A stretch of DNA of 64,000 nt from DATJFQ01 sp035495555 (GCA_035495555.1 DATJFQ010000079.1:1-64000), one strand, 5' to 3'. Shown: positions 33,201 through 40,954, counted from the stretch's first letter. The notes: generated from the sequence alone by a model not told the origin. Numbers and translations: made by a program.

Positions 33201-34490
33201 CGGACGGCCGCGGCGAAAACCGCATCCGATGCCGCCGGCGAAGCCTCTGGGACCGATGCCGCGAAGCGCGCCGAATACACCGACGCGGCCGCGAAGTTTC
33301 AGCAGGCGGCCGCCCTGAAAAGTCTCGAGGATGCTCCGCGGGCGATCGCGCTCTACGCGGATGCCGAAAAGGGATACAGGGCCGCCGTCACCGCGTCGAC
33401 AAACGATCCGGCGGTGTTCGTGCAGAAGGCCGCCGATGCGTACAAGAACGGCGCCGTCGATCGCGCCGTGGAGTACGCGCTGACCGCCCGCCGCCTCGAT
33501 CCATCGCATGCCGCGTCCGACAAACTCATCGATCAGATCCGCCGCGACGCGAGCCGCGAGACAGCGCGTGCGCGATCGGCTGCGGTTGCGGCCGGGGCAG
33601 CGGGGACCGACGACTTCGGGCGCGCCGAAAAACGCGCCAGAGACGCATCCAGAACCACGTCACCCGATGACCTCCTCGCGCAGGTCACGGCGAACAAAGA
33701 AGCCGTGCAGCTCTATCGCGCCTCGGCCACCGCCGTCGAGAACGTGCGAACGGCGCGGCATCAGACCGCGGAGCAGCACGCCGAGCAGGCGCGCCTGCTC
33801 ATCTCGCAGAAACGGCTGGACGATGCAGAGAACGAACTCCGGCAGGCGAAGACCGCCGAACCGGACAACGCGACGGCCCAGGCGGTCGACCGGCAGTTGG
33901 CCGACGCCCGTCGCGCCGCCAAAGCCGAGGACCTGAACACCCGCGTCACGGCGCTGCTCCAGCAATCTCGCGGCGCCGACGCGCGCCAGGCCATTGCGCT
34001 TCTGCAACAGGCCTCCGCGCTCGACCCTTCGCGCGACGACGTCAAGCGGGAGCTGCAGCGTCGGAACGACGAGTTGAACGCGCGCCCTGCGCCGCCGGTC
34101 CCGGTACCGAACCCGCCGGCTCCCCCGAAAGACACCGGCAGCGCGGCGCGAGCGGCGCACGACGCCGACGTGGCCGCGATTCTTCAGGTGCTCGAACGAT
34201 ACTGGGCGGCGTGGGATGCGCTCGACGTCGACGCGATTCGGGCGGTGTATCCCTCCGCGAACGCGAGATCGCTACGCGACTACTTCAAGAACCTGAAGAG
34301 CCAGCAGACGAAGGTGCAGCCGCAGACGCCGGAAATCGACAGCAGCGGTACGGCCGCGACGGTGAGATGCCGCGTCACCTCTCATGCAGAAATGCGCGCC
34401 GGCACGGTGCCCGACTCCACCAAGAACGCGGTGCTGAGTCTCGCGAAAGTCGGCGGCTCCTGGCGGATTATCGGGCTGCAGTATCTGTAG
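30213..34490 (+). CDS. Giant membrane-anchored Ser/Thr protein kinase with long R/E/A-rich coiled coil
   Basis: About 1425 residues from GTG 30213. The kinase domain at roughly 11-270 is complete: GAGGMG loop, Lys42, HRDIKPAN 131-138, DFG 151-153, GTPHYMSPEQ. It is followed by TPR-like helical repeats (HFTEGQFDQAIEQCELAAVLNPEEPRVFDLLSRAH) to about 600. Next comes a highly charged coiled coil (about 600-880) of AREKAERERLAREEADRK units. A single membrane helix sits near 910-931 (KWAAAILIAGLVVSVAAFLIF), then more TPR-like helices, a Pro linker, and a C-terminal NTF2/SnoaL-like domain (VLERYWAAWDALDVDAI...GSWRIIGLQYL). The layout puts the kinase in the cytoplasm and the sensor part outside. It is monocistronic. 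Confidence 0.9.
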   Translation: MTSRSLPSRIGRYEVVDRLGAGGMGVLYLARDPLLRRTLAIKVLAVDDEDLRERFGREARSAAALSHTNIVTIFDVGEDAGHPFLAMEYLDGETMAEMVRRKAPVALQRRLQLLLELCAGLGYAHRLGIIHRDIKPANLMITGNGTLKILDFGLARLTHDHASGLTQSGALLGTPHYMSPEQIEGRPVDHRSDIFSVGLVLHELLTYKKAFSGEGMHVVLHKITHERPQPLREVDPTLDPALERIVDKATERDPDRRYQSLEMMAADTTAFLKALAGRPDADATVIIRRDHLSEPSSRKPESSSGGKTPSVTPRVPNFEGIARRREAQIQLHLDEAMRHFTEGQFDQAIEQCELAAVLNPEEPRVFDLLSRAHGALDDQQIAAWLAEARARLAEGAFTSAEALVQQSLERRPALPEAQALRREIADARQEQQQIRERQRAVAHAVERAQAHMAAGALDAVVRAANEALAFEPDHAAAQSLKQQALETLDAQRRELEHEQRASSAVAAAKVAVRTGDLDGAAALLDAFAPPHPIVTAARAEVERQIEARRKSIQQAAAAKNAARAAITAGDWASAGASLKQAASFVSADPEIVALQRQLTDARTAAEEAARAAAERERLAREQAEREAREKAERETREKAERERLAREEADRKAREKAEQDARAKAERDAREQAERERLAREEADRKAREKAEQDARAKAEREAREQAERERLVREATDRKAREKAEQDARAKAEREAREKAERERLAREEADRKAREKAEQTAREKAERETRERRAREETERLAREEADRERLAVEAAERNARETSEREARARAEQEALEKAELESVDRAAREQRAREEALALSPDDETRPAGDRTSPRAVALEAARQEALQRSAAHHADTRADTRQAQLPPAKPIPAPRPARPAAAFPMKWAAAILIAGLVVSVAAFLIFGPRRSGTKNATAPSTPQSATVSPADVLREVHRLANEGHPDRSLDAAVKGYRATHDQVLAEYITSARTAAAKTASDAAGEASGTDAAKRAEYTDAAAKFQQAAALKSLEDAPRAIALYADAEKGYRAAVTASTNDPAVFVQKAADAYKNGAVDRAVEYALTARRLDPSHAASDKLIDQIRRDASRETARARSAAVAAGAAGTDDFGRAEKRARDASRTTSPDDLLAQVTANKEAVQLYRASATAVENVRTARHQTAEQHAEQARLLISQKRLDDAENELRQAKTAEPDNATAQAVDRQLADARRAAKAEDLNTRVTALLQQSRGADARQAIALLQQASALDPSRDDVKRELQRRNDELNARPAPPVPVPNPPAPPKDTGSAARAAHDADVAAILQVLERYWAAWDALDVDAIRAVYPSANARSLRDYFKNLKSQQTKVQPQTPEIDSSGTAATVRCRVTSHAEMRAGTVPDSTKNAVLSLAKVGGSWRIIGLQYL
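32130..32537 (+). repeat. Four tandem copies of a 102-bp repeat within the kinase gene
   Basis: The word GAGCGCGAACGGCT recurs at 32130, 32232, 32334 and 32436, exactly 102 bases apart. Each unit encodes 34 residues of the R/E/A/K coiled coil, and copies differ by only a few bases. Such close identity at DNA level points to recent expansion and likely length variation between strains. Confidence 0.9.
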
Positions 34491-34501
34491 ACGCGCCGGC
34501 G

Positions 34502-35887
34502 TCAGCCGCCAAACGCGATGTCGACCCCCAGCACGAAGGAGACTTTTGATTTCAGCCCGCCGCTCGTCAGTGGGAACAGCACGTTGCCGGTGAGCAGGAC
34601 GTTGCCGCTGGGGTTGTATTTCACGCCCGCCGAGCCAAGCACGAGATTCAGGTTGCCCGGCGTCCACGCGAGCTGGCGATACGGCTGGCCGGTCACCGGG
34701 TTCGTCGAGCTCGACACGTTCGTCGCGTATGGCAGCGAGATCGTATCGGCCGCGATGGTGCCGGCCCCGCGCAGCGTCCGCCCGATGATGTCGCCGATGA
34801 GGGTGACGCGCGGATTGGGCGTGAATTCCGTACCGCCCGCGTAGTTCACTTCGTCGCTGACGCCGGTGACCGGCACCCCGAACTGCGGGGTGAGATCGCC
34901 CGCGCCTGATGCGGTGTACCCGAAGTTGATGTGGGGCGAAAACCTGCCGGCCTCTGTGGACGCAATCACATACACCTTCGCCTGCGTCGTCCCGACGCCG
35001 AGCAGGTTGTCGGAATCGCCTGTCGGCAGCTTCAAGTCGAGGGCCGCGGCGACACCGCCCCGCGCTGTCCGGTAGACGTTGTACTTCGAGCGCAGCACGA
35101 TATCGCCCACGCCCGATGCGCTGCCCGAGCTGCTGAAGTCCTTCGAGATGACGTCCTCGCCCTGGACGAACGTATGGATGGGCGGATTGGTTCCCGCGGT
35201 CGCGAGCCGGAGGATCGTGGCGTGCGCGACCGTGTCGAGGCTGACGCGCGTAAACGGCAGCGCCACCCCGACGTCCAGACGATCCGTCAGCCCGGCGTTG
35301 GCGAGGAAGAGGAACGTGTCCGCTTTCGCTTTGATGTCCAGCCCCACCTGCATCCAGTCGCCTTCGAACCCCGGATTGAACGGGGTGTCCGCGCCCGCGC
35401 AGCAATCGGTATGCGGGAGATAGAACGTAATCGCGCCATTGCGGAGGCTTTCGCCGCCGAACGAGCTGAACGTCGTGTGCTCGTAGTTCATCCCGACCGA
35501 AAAACGCCCGCGACCGAGCGGCACCGCGCGTTCGGTGAACGCGGGACCAAAACTCGTGCTGGATCGGATAAACGCCCCGGTCGTCGAATCGAACGTGTAG
35601 GTAAATCCGCCGGACGAGGACCCCAGCGGAAAATTCGTGAGCTGGTTCTTCATGCGATCGTTAAACGTGACGATCGCCTGCTCGGCAAACATCTGGTCCG
35701 CTTCGGCCGTGCCCTGTGAGGCGCCGAGCATGAAATGGCCCGCGTGAGAGAACGCGGGGTTCGGGCCTCCGGCGGTGGTGATGCCGTTCAGCACGAGGTC
35801 CGATACCTGCGTGGCGAGTTGCGCCTCGCACGGACGAGGAACGATCAGGAAAGCCAGGATGCAGGGAACCCACAGCAGCTTGCGCAT
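34502..35887 (-). CDS. Exported outer-membrane beta-barrel-type protein
   Basis: 461 residues from ATG 35887, with AAAGGA upstream. A signal peptide (MRKLLWVPCILAFLIVPRPCEAQ) precedes a long run of alternating polar/aromatic strands (RFSVGMNYEHTTFSSF; VGLDIKAKADTFLFLANAGLTDRLDVGVALPFTRVSL; GVAAALDLKLPTGDSDNLLGVG) and a C-terminal strand SKVSFVLGVDIAFGG. The pattern resembles the MetA/phenol-pathway-like transporter barrels (DUF3187-like). A paired CC lies at HTDCCAG. It faces the kinase gene convergently, with 11 bases between. Ligand unknown. Confidence 0.75.
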   Translation of the reverse strand: MRKLLWVPCILAFLIVPRPCEAQLATQVSDLVLNGITTAGGPNPAFSHAGHFMLGASQGTAEADQMFAEQAIVTFNDRMKNQLTNFPLGSSSGGFTYTFDSTTGAFIRSSTSFGPAFTERAVPLGRGRFSVGMNYEHTTFSSFGGESLRNGAITFYLPHTDCCAGADTPFNPGFEGDWMQVGLDIKAKADTFLFLANAGLTDRLDVGVALPFTRVSLDTVAHATILRLATAGTNPPIHTFVQGEDVISKDFSSSGSASGVGDIVLRSKYNVYRTARGGVAAALDLKLPTGDSDNLLGVGTTQAKVYVIASTEAGRFSPHINFGYTASGAGDLTPQFGVPVTGVSDEVNYAGGTEFTPNPRVTLIGDIIGRTLRGAGTIAADTISLPYATNVSSSTNPVTGQPYRQLAWTPGNLNLVLGSAGVKYNPSGNVLLTGNVLFPLTSGGLKSKVSFVLGVDIAFGG

Positions 35888-36043
35888 CGCGTGTCCTTTT
35901 GAATCTTGCCGTAGCCGGAAACGCCGGACCGTCCGAGGGGCGACAATCTTATAACGAACGCCACCGGCGCGGCGAACACACCATCGCCGTCGCGGCAAGA
36001 CCATTCCATTCCTGGCCCGTCGTGCGCCGGGGCGTGTGATTGA

Positions 36044-36862
36044 ATGGGCGTCATGAGCGTTCATGATAAATGCCGGGAGCTTCGGGAGCTGCATGCGGCC
36101 GGCTGCTTCGTCATCCCGAACCCATGGGATCCGGGAAGTGCGGTCCTGCTGGAGCAGCTTGGCTTTCGCGCGCTCGCGACGACCAGCTCGGGATTCGCGT
36201 GGTCGATTGGGCGCGCCGACAATCACGTCACGCTTGCGGATGCGCTGGCGCACTGCCGCGCGATGAGTGCCGCGGTTCGCGTGCCGATCAGCGCCGACTT
36301 CGAGGGTGGGTTCGCGGTCGAACCGGATGAGGTGGCGGCAAACGTAGCCGCAGCCGCCGCAACCGGTATTGCCGGATTGTCGATCGAGGACAGTTCCAAA
36401 GACACTGCCGCGCCGCTCTTCGAGTTCGACCTGGCGCTCGAGCGTGTCCGCGCGGCTCGCCGGGCGATCGACGATGGCCCCGCGCCGCTGGTGCTGACCG
36501 CGCGTTCAGAAGGCTTCATCGCAGGACGGCCGGACCTTGGGGAAACGATCCGGCGTCTCACGGCGTTTGCCGCCGCCGGCGCCGATTGCGTGTTCGCGCC
36601 AGGGGTTCGCGACGAGCAGCAGATCCGAACGATCGTGTCGGCCGTCGCGCCAACGCCCGTCAACGTGCTGGTGAGCAGCGATTTCACGACCGTCGCCAGG
36701 CTGGCTGCGATCGGCGTGCGCCGAATCAGCGTGGGCGGCGCGCTCGCACGCGCAGCGTGGGGCGCGTTTCTCCGCGCCGCAACCGAGATCGCTCAGCAGG
36801 GGACGTTCACGGAGCTGACGCACGGTGTGGCGTCAGCAGCATTCGATCGGCGGTTCTCCTAA
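36044..36862 (+). CDS. Isocitrate lyase/PEP phosphomutase-family protein
   Basis: 272 residues (ATG 36044; an alternative ATG at 36053). It is a TIM-barrel enzyme of the ICL/PEPM superfamily: FVIPNPWDPGSAVLLEQLGFRALATTSSGFAWS, then VPISADFEGGFAVEPDEVAANVAAAAATGIAGLSIEDSS carrying the metal/substrate acids, LTARSEGF, and GADCVFAPGVRD. The lyase motif KKCGH is absent, so it is not isocitrate lyase; 2-methylisocitrate lyase-like or oxaloacetate-decarboxylase-like activity fits better. Expressed alone, divergent from the barrel-protein gene. Confidence 0.9.
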   Translation: MGVMSVHDKCRELRELHAAGCFVIPNPWDPGSAVLLEQLGFRALATTSSGFAWSIGRADNHVTLADALAHCRAMSAAVRVPISADFEGGFAVEPDEVAANVAAAAATGIAGLSIEDSSKDTAAPLFEFDLALERVRAARRAIDDGPAPLVLTARSEGFIAGRPDLGETIRRLTAFAAAGADCVFAPGVRDEQQIRTIVSAVAPTPVNVLVSSDFTTVARLAAIGVRRISVGGALARAAWGAFLRAATEIAQQGTFTELTHGVASAAFDRRFS

Positions 36863-36877
36863 AGCAATTCTAAGAAT

Positions 36878-36955
36878 TGGAGTTGGGAGGCGGGAGGCGG
36901 GAGGTGGGAGGCGGGAGGTGGGAGTTGTGAGGCGGGAGGTGGGAGTTGGGAGTGG
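36878..36955. repeat. GGGAGGY heptamer array between convergent genes
   Basis: About ten tandem units of GGGAGGC/GGGAGGT/GGGAGTT fill the gap between the PEPM-like gene (+) and the DinB-like gene (-). It ends five bases from the DinB stop codon. The array is fully asymmetric (purine-rich on +). Confidence 0.8.
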
Positions 36956-36958
36956 AAT

Positions 36959-37462
36959 TTAAGTTGATCTGAGCATCTTGACCAGCGTCGCCACCTGCCC
37001 GGCGTGACGCTGCGTATGCTCGGGGCCGTGAAACAGCAACCCGATGACGGTTGACGGCAGCCTCCCCCGGCCGACGTGCCGCTCGTCTGTCAACGTCCGC
37101 TCGTCCGTCGAACGGAGCTGGTCGATCGCACGTTCGACGGCGGCGTCGAACGCCGCGAGGAGATCGACGGCCTCCAGCGATGAATCCGGCTGCGATTCCT
37201 GGCGGAGCACAGCGAATTGGGCCTCCGACAGCATCGCGCCGCGCGCGTAGGTATACAGGCGATCGAGACTGCCGGCGGCATGCCGCACGTGATAGCCGAT
37301 CGAGGCGCTGCCGTCGCGGGGCGCCCAGATCTGCTCGGCCGTCAGACCGGTGAGCGCCTCTTCCAGCTCTTCCCGGCATTGCAGCAGGCTGTGTGCCGCA
37401 GGCTGCAGCAACGGTGGAACACCTTCGACAGGTCCGCGCAGCCAGACTTCCGGTTTCGACAT
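36959..37462 (-). CDS. DinB-superfamily protein
   Basis: 167 residues. The four-helix DinB bundle shows metal-type histidines in SIGYHVRHAAGSLDRLYTYARG and LLFHGPEHTQRHAGQVATLVKML. DinB family members include mycothiol- or bacillithiol-dependent S-transferases and damage-induced proteins; the thiol is not known here. A TATAAT eleven bases before the ATG suggests a very short leader. Another DinB-like protein lies at 53497, sharing little beyond the fold. Confidence 0.85.
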   Translation of the reverse strand: MSKPEVWLRGPVEGVPPLLQPAAHSLLQCREELEEALTGLTAEQIWAPRDGSASIGYHVRHAAGSLDRLYTYARGAMLSEAQFAVLRQESQPDSSLEAVDLLAAFDAAVERAIDQLRSTDERTLTDERHVGRGRLPSTVIGLLFHGPEHTQRHAGQVATLVKMLRST

Positions 37463-37473
37463 CGCTGGCCGGA

Positions 37474-37479
37474 ATTATA
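37474..37479 (-). promoter_or_regulatory. TATAAT -10 box of the DinB-like gene
   Basis: A perfect TATAAT on the minus strand, eleven bases from ATG 37462, gives an expected leader of only about four to five bases. Confidence 0.45.
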
Positions 37480-37496
37480 CTCGGCGGCGTTCCCGT

Positions 37497-37991
37497 CTAG
37501 CGGCGACGCGCGGTGCCGAACAGCCGCCGGACGGCAATCGCCGGAACGTAGTGCGGCGGGTGGTCGAACGGAAACTCGTTCAGTTGCGCCTGCACCAGCC
37601 TCAGATCGGTGTGGAAGTGCAGCTCCGTGTCGCAGACGAAGGCGGCGGTGGCCAGCCGAGTATCGAGAGGCCCGCCCGCGATCGCGCGGAGGCGAGGACT
37701 GCAGACATCAGGGGTCAACCGCGCGAGCGGCACCGCCAGCTCCGCGAAGGCCGCTTCGAGCGCCTGCTTCCATCGGCCAGCGAACGTGGTTTCCGAACCC
37801 AGCTCGCACACGATCGTCAGGCAGGTCTCTGTTTCGAGCGCGAGGAGCAGATCGCAGCCGTCGCGGGCAAGCGCCGTCGCGACCCAGGTACCGAGCACCT
37901 GGCCCGGTGGCTGCGATGATCCATCCTCCGTCGCGGCGCGCCAGGCGCGCACGAAACGCCAGAGGGGCCGAGCGCAGCAGATGATCGACAT
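37497..37991 (-). CDS. Hypothetical protein, possibly DUF6933-like
   Basis: 164 residues. The segment VLGTWVATALARDGCDLLLALETETCLTIVCELG and the ending LRLVQAQLNEFPFDHPPHYVPAIAVRRLF resemble the DUF6933 family of small proteins of unknown role. That match is from memory of the pattern and is tentative. There is no signal peptide or membrane helix. The ATG at 37991 has no clear ribosome site. The gene is divergent from a small membrane-protein gene, with 200 bases between. Confidence 0.55.
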   Translation of the reverse strand: MSIICCARPLWRFVRAWRAATEDGSSQPPGQVLGTWVATALARDGCDLLLALETETCLTIVCELGSETTFAGRWKQALEAAFAELAVPLARLTPDVCSPRLRAIAGGPLDTRLATAAFVCDTELHFHTDLRLVQAQLNEFPFDHPPHYVPAIAVRRLFGTARRR

Positions 37992-38191
37992 GCCGGCCCC
38001 GCAGTGCGAAGCCGGTGCCGATGTGCGACGTTTGCAATGCCCAGCAAATCATGACGAAGTTCGCGCACGAGCGCCCAATGCCGTCAAAAACTGCCAACCC
38101 GGCGCCGTGGCGCGTGATGCGGAATTTGCCGTCCGCGAGCGGCGGGAGTACGATCGTGACGAGAGACGGCCCGCGAGAACAGGAGGATCCC

Positions 38192-38614
38192 GTGAATCCA
38201 GTACGTGCGTTCGTAGCCGGCGTGATCGGCGCCATTGCGATGAGTCTGCTGATGATCTGGCTTCGGGCGATTGGAATACCGCTTCACCTGGAGCTGCGCC
38301 TCGCGTCGATGCTCGGGATGCAGGTGTGGGCCGTCGGCTTCGTCGCGTATCTGATCATCGGCGGGATTACCGGCCTGATTTACGCGCTGGCGTTCGAATA
38401 CATCCTGAATGAAGCCGGCATCGGCCCGGGATTGATGGTTGGCGCGTGCCACTCCATTTTTGCAGGATTCATCTGGGCGCAGTTGTCCGGTCCCGGGCGG
38501 TTCTGGGACAACTTCGGCCCCGGCGGGATTGCCGCGCTCTTCCTGCTGCACTTCGTGTACGGCGCGATCGTCGGTGCGCTGTATCGGACCCAGCATCACC
38601 TCGCGTGGGCTTAG
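38192..38614 (+). CDS. Small integral membrane protein of unknown function
   Basis: 140 residues from GTG 38192, chosen because AGGAGG lies six bases upstream; the frame is open further up but without such a site. Three to four membrane helices: AFVAGVIGAIAMSLLMIWL, MQVWAVGFVAYLIIGGITGLIYALAFEY, GLMVGACHSIFAGFIWAQL and GGIAALFLLHFVYGAIVGALY. I do not recognise the family. It is convergent with the TudS gene. Confidence 0.75.
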   Translation: MNPVRAFVAGVIGAIAMSLLMIWLRAIGIPLHLELRLASMLGMQVWAVGFVAYLIIGGITGLIYALAFEYILNEAGIGPGLMVGACHSIFAGFIWAQLSGPGRFWDNFGPGGIAALFLLHFVYGAIVGALYRTQHHLAWA

Positions 38615-38659
38615 CGCGGCCATCGACGCAAAATCGTCCTGTTCCGCAGCGTGGCTTCA

Positions 38660-39244
38660 TTACGAGCCGTCATCTTGTGTAGTTGGCAGTTGTGTAGTTG
38701 GCAGTTGTGTAGTTGACAGTTGTGTAGTTGGCAGTTGTGTAGTTGCCAGTTGTGTAGTTGGTAGTTGACGCTGACGCTCGATCTCCCTTATCGCCGCATC
38801 TGCAGCTTCGAATTCCTCTTCGGAAAAGACTCGAATGCCGCGGCTGCGCAGCAGCGAAGCGGTGACCCCTTCCCCGGACACGCGGGCACCGCTGAAGGTG
38901 CCGTCGTAAATCCACCGGCTGCCGCACGATGGGCTGCCCTCCTTCAACACGGCGATCGACGCGCCATTTCGGAGTGCCTGCTCCAGGGCAAGCGCTGCGC
39001 CCTGCTCGAACTCTGAGGTCACGTCACGTCCTGTGCCGGCAACGACCCGGCGAATCCGCTGCACGTGGATCACTTCAGCAGGCGGCCTCGGCGTTCCCAG
39101 GCCCCCGAGCACTTCCGGACAGGCCGCAACCACACGGCCTTCCAGCATCCATCGTTCGAGAACCGGATGACTGACCTTCTTGTCCTTGCCGTTGTAGCGG
39201 ACCGGCGCTCCGATCAGGCACGAGCTGACGAGTACCTTCACCAT
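38660..39244 (-). CDS. tudS: TudS-type desulfidase (DUF523), with repeat-derived C-terminal tail
   Basis: 194 residues from ATG 39244. All DUF523 motifs are present: VSSCLIGAPVRYNGKDK, AACPEVLGGLGTPRPPAEV and KEGSPSCGSRWIYDG, with Cys9, Cys42 and Cys107 as the three expected [4Fe-4S] ligands. DUF523 members characterised as TudS convert 2-thiouracil to uracil. The last 30 or so residues are not family sequence but an in-frame translation of a 15-bp intergenic-type repeat, giving repeated PTTQL units. Upstream, on the same strand, lies a PDG-DUF1722 fusion, a domain family that elsewhere is fused directly to DUF523. Confidence 0.88.
   Translation of the reverse strand: MVKVLVSSCLIGAPVRYNGKDKKVSHPVLERWMLEGRVVAACPEVLGGLGTPRPPAEVIHVQRIRRVVAGTGRDVTSEFEQGAALALEQALRNGASIAVLKEGSPSCGSRWIYDGTFSGARVSGEGVTASLLRSRGIRVFSEEEFEAADAAIREIERQRQLPTTQLATTQLPTTQLSTTQLPTTQLPTTQDDGS
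38675..38764. repeat. Six tandem copies of a 15-bp AGTTG-type repeat, inside the TudS gene
   Basis: TTGTGTAGTTGGCAG repeats at 38675, 38690, 38705, 38720, 38735 and 38750, with single-base changes. Because 15 is divisible by three, the array is read in frame on the minus strand as five-residue units. It otherwise resembles the AGTTG arrays between convergent genes. Confidence 0.92.
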
Positions 39245-39398
39245 CAAGGAATCACGCGGACAACGCCAGGTACGACTCGCGAATGATGCGCATGTGGTGT
39301 TATGACATGCCCTCGTGTCTCCCAGGGATCAGTCTACTCTGGCGCAGAGCACCAGCCGATCCCCGCCCGGTGCCCAGGCCGCCGCGAGCCTGAACTGT

Positions 39399-40112
39399 CT
39401 ACGGCCCGTCCGGATCGGTGTACACGGCAAGCTCGCTCAGCGCCGTCGACGCCAGGAGATACGGCTCCCGGACGCGAGAAGCAAGCCCCTGCGTCGCCGC
39501 GAGACAGGCGCGAACCGACCGCGAGGCGGCGTCGCGCTGGGACCGCGACGCGTGCGATGACACGTGGCCCCACATGTGCTCGACCGCGGTCCGCAGCGGA
39601 CCGCGCGCGGGAGCGCGACGCAGGATTGCCGTCAATTCAGCGGCCAGTTCCGCGAAGGCCGCCTGTGCGCGCGTGCGTGCGAGCTCCCGGCCGATTTCCC
39701 GATAGCGTTCGGGGTCTCGCGCCAGCACCGAGTATTTGTGCTGCGCCCAGAGGTCCTGCGCGTTGCGCGGCAGCGAGATCCGGCCGGAGCGAACCGACGC
39801 GTACTTCGAGTCGAGCAGCGCGAACTGCTCGCCGGGCACCGTGACGAACAGCGGCGGCCATCTGAGCCGCTCGCGACGCGTGCGGACCAGCGGCGTCCGA
39901 TCGCAGTAGCCACGAAGCCGCATCTCCGCGACGAGCAGATCGTGCCGCCTGATCAGCGCGGCCTCGCAGCCGACCCACCGGCGTGTCTCGGGATGTTGCG
40001 AATACCCGGTCTTGCTGTTGACGAGAATCGAGTACAGCCCGTGCAGCTCGCGATGTTCGCCGAGGAGGCTCTGCCGGCTCAGATAGCCGGCCGCGACGTC
40101 CCAGATGCGCAT
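39399..40112 (-). CDS. Pyrimidine-dimer glycosylase-like domain fused to DUF1722
   Basis: 237 residues. Residues 1-75 resemble the T4 endonuclease V/pyrimidine dimer glycosylase fold: MRIWDVAAGYLSRQSLLGEHRELHGLYSIL aligns with the viral QHLMAEYRELPRVFG, with Arg21/Glu22 matching catalytic Arg22/Glu23, then SQHPETRRWVGCEAALIRRHDLLVAEMRLRGY. Residues about 115-235 match DUF1722: LWAQHKYSVLARDPERYREIGRELA...AVEHMWGHVS...LLASTALSEL. Residue 2 is Arg, so the free N-terminal Thr nucleophile of T4 enzyme is missing; lyase activity is uncertain. It starts three bases after the cupin stop. DUF1722 in E. coli (YbgA) neighbours the photolyase gene, which supports a DNA-damage role. Confidence 0.7.
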   Translation of the reverse strand: MRIWDVAAGYLSRQSLLGEHRELHGLYSILVNSKTGYSQHPETRRWVGCEAALIRRHDLLVAEMRLRGYCDRTPLVRTRRERLRWPPLFVTVPGEQFALLDSKYASVRSGRISLPRNAQDLWAQHKYSVLARDPERYREIGRELARTRAQAAFAELAAELTAILRRAPARGPLRTAVEHMWGHVSSHASRSQRDAASRSVRACLAATQGLASRVREPYLLASTALSELAVYTDPDGP

Positions 40113-40115
40113 CCG

Positions 40116-40550
40116 TCAGGCCGGATTTGCGCGGGAAGACCTTTCGTACGGCACGATCTTGTCCCACTCGTCGGCGCTCGAACGCGCCACGACGGCGACA
40201 ACGGGTTCCGTGTCACTGACGTTGAAGACTTCATGCGGAACCCCGGGGGCGATGAAGATGAAGTCGCCCGCCTGGTGTTCGACGACATGGGCCAGCCCCT
40301 CACCGTACTCATGGCGGACGCGTCCTTCGAGGATGTAAAGCATCACTTCGAAGTCGACGTGGATATGCGCGCCGGCGACGCCGCCCGGCGGAATCGTGGC
40401 GACGTTCATCGAGAGCTCAGTCGCGCCGACGTTCCTGCCCGACATACCGAGCTTGTACCGGATGCCGTTCCAATCGCGGCAGATGCCGCTGCCTCGAATC
40501 CACATCAACCCGTGATGCCCTTCGACGGTTGGTGGCTGCTGGTCGCTCAT
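40116..40550 (-). CDS. Cupin-domain protein
   Basis: 144 residues. A conserved cupin with metal ligands in GGVAGAHIHVDFEVMLYILEGRVRHEYGEG (motif 1, His-x-His then Glu) and HQAGDFIFIAPGVPHEVFNVSDTEPV (motif 2, His). The beta-barrel core lies between residues 45 and 125. Small cupins of this type include dioxygenases and isomerases; nothing fixes the substrate. It sits between a zinc-ribbon gene (84 bases upstream) and the PDG-DUF1722 gene (three bases downstream), so it may join that repair-like cassette. Confidence 0.82.
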   Translation of the reverse strand: MSDQQPPTVEGHHGLMWIRGSGICRDWNGIRYKLGMSGRNVGATELSMNVATIPPGGVAGAHIHVDFEVMLYILEGRVRHEYGEGLAHVVEHQAGDFIFIAPGVPHEVFNVSDTEPVVAVVARSSADEWDKIVPYERSSRANPA

Positions 40551-40634
40551 CCGAGCAGCATACCCGAGGCGTCCGAGGTCTGTCGCCGGTCAGCCTGCCG
40601 CGCCGGAGCCGCCGGCGAACGCGGGGCAGCCGTG

Positions 40635-40952
40635 CTAATCAGCGTCGTCATTCGACTCGTCGTACCAGTCGACATGCGGCGACCACTTGCCGCAGCTGAG
40701 GCATGACGTCCACTGCCACTGATGTTGGCATCCCGGACACCGCCCCTTCGTGTCGAAGGTATTCCAGACGGTGCCGCACCCGTGGAAGAACGGCTCCGGC
40801 GCGTGATCCGCGTTGCAGGACCAGCGGCTGGACGGTGTGGGATGCCAGCCGCAGTGCGGGCACCTGATGGCGTTCCATCGTTCTCCCTCGTCACGGAGAG
40901 CGTCGGCGATAATCCGATCCGAGAGCCCGGTGTCTTTGAAGCAGTGAAGCAT
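40635..40952 (-). CDS. Small zinc-ribbon protein
   Basis: 105 residues rich in metal-type cysteine pairs: IRCPHCGWHP, WSCNADHAPEPFFHGCGTVWN, GRCPGCQHQWQW and SCLSCGKWSPH, giving at least two zinc ribbons. The N-terminal FKDTGLSDRIIADALRDEGERWNA is helical. It starts two bases after the AlkX stop, so co-translation is very likely. No named family is recognised; a nucleic-acid or protein contact role beside the glycosylase is inferred. Confidence 0.78.
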   Translation of the reverse strand: MLHCFKDTGLSDRIIADALRDEGERWNAIRCPHCGWHPTPSSRWSCNADHAPEPFFHGCGTVWNTFDTKGRCPGCQHQWQWTSCLSCGKWSPHVDWYDESNDDAD

Positions 40953-40954
40953 CT

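Noticed and set aside
37708..38235. Minus-strand frame of 175 codons between the DUF6933-like and membrane-protein genes
   Set aside because: It overlaps two better-supported genes in other frames and resembles no family I know.
38675..38764. CRISPR-like array
   Set aside because: Repeats are only 15 bp and contiguous without spacers, and no cas gene is present.
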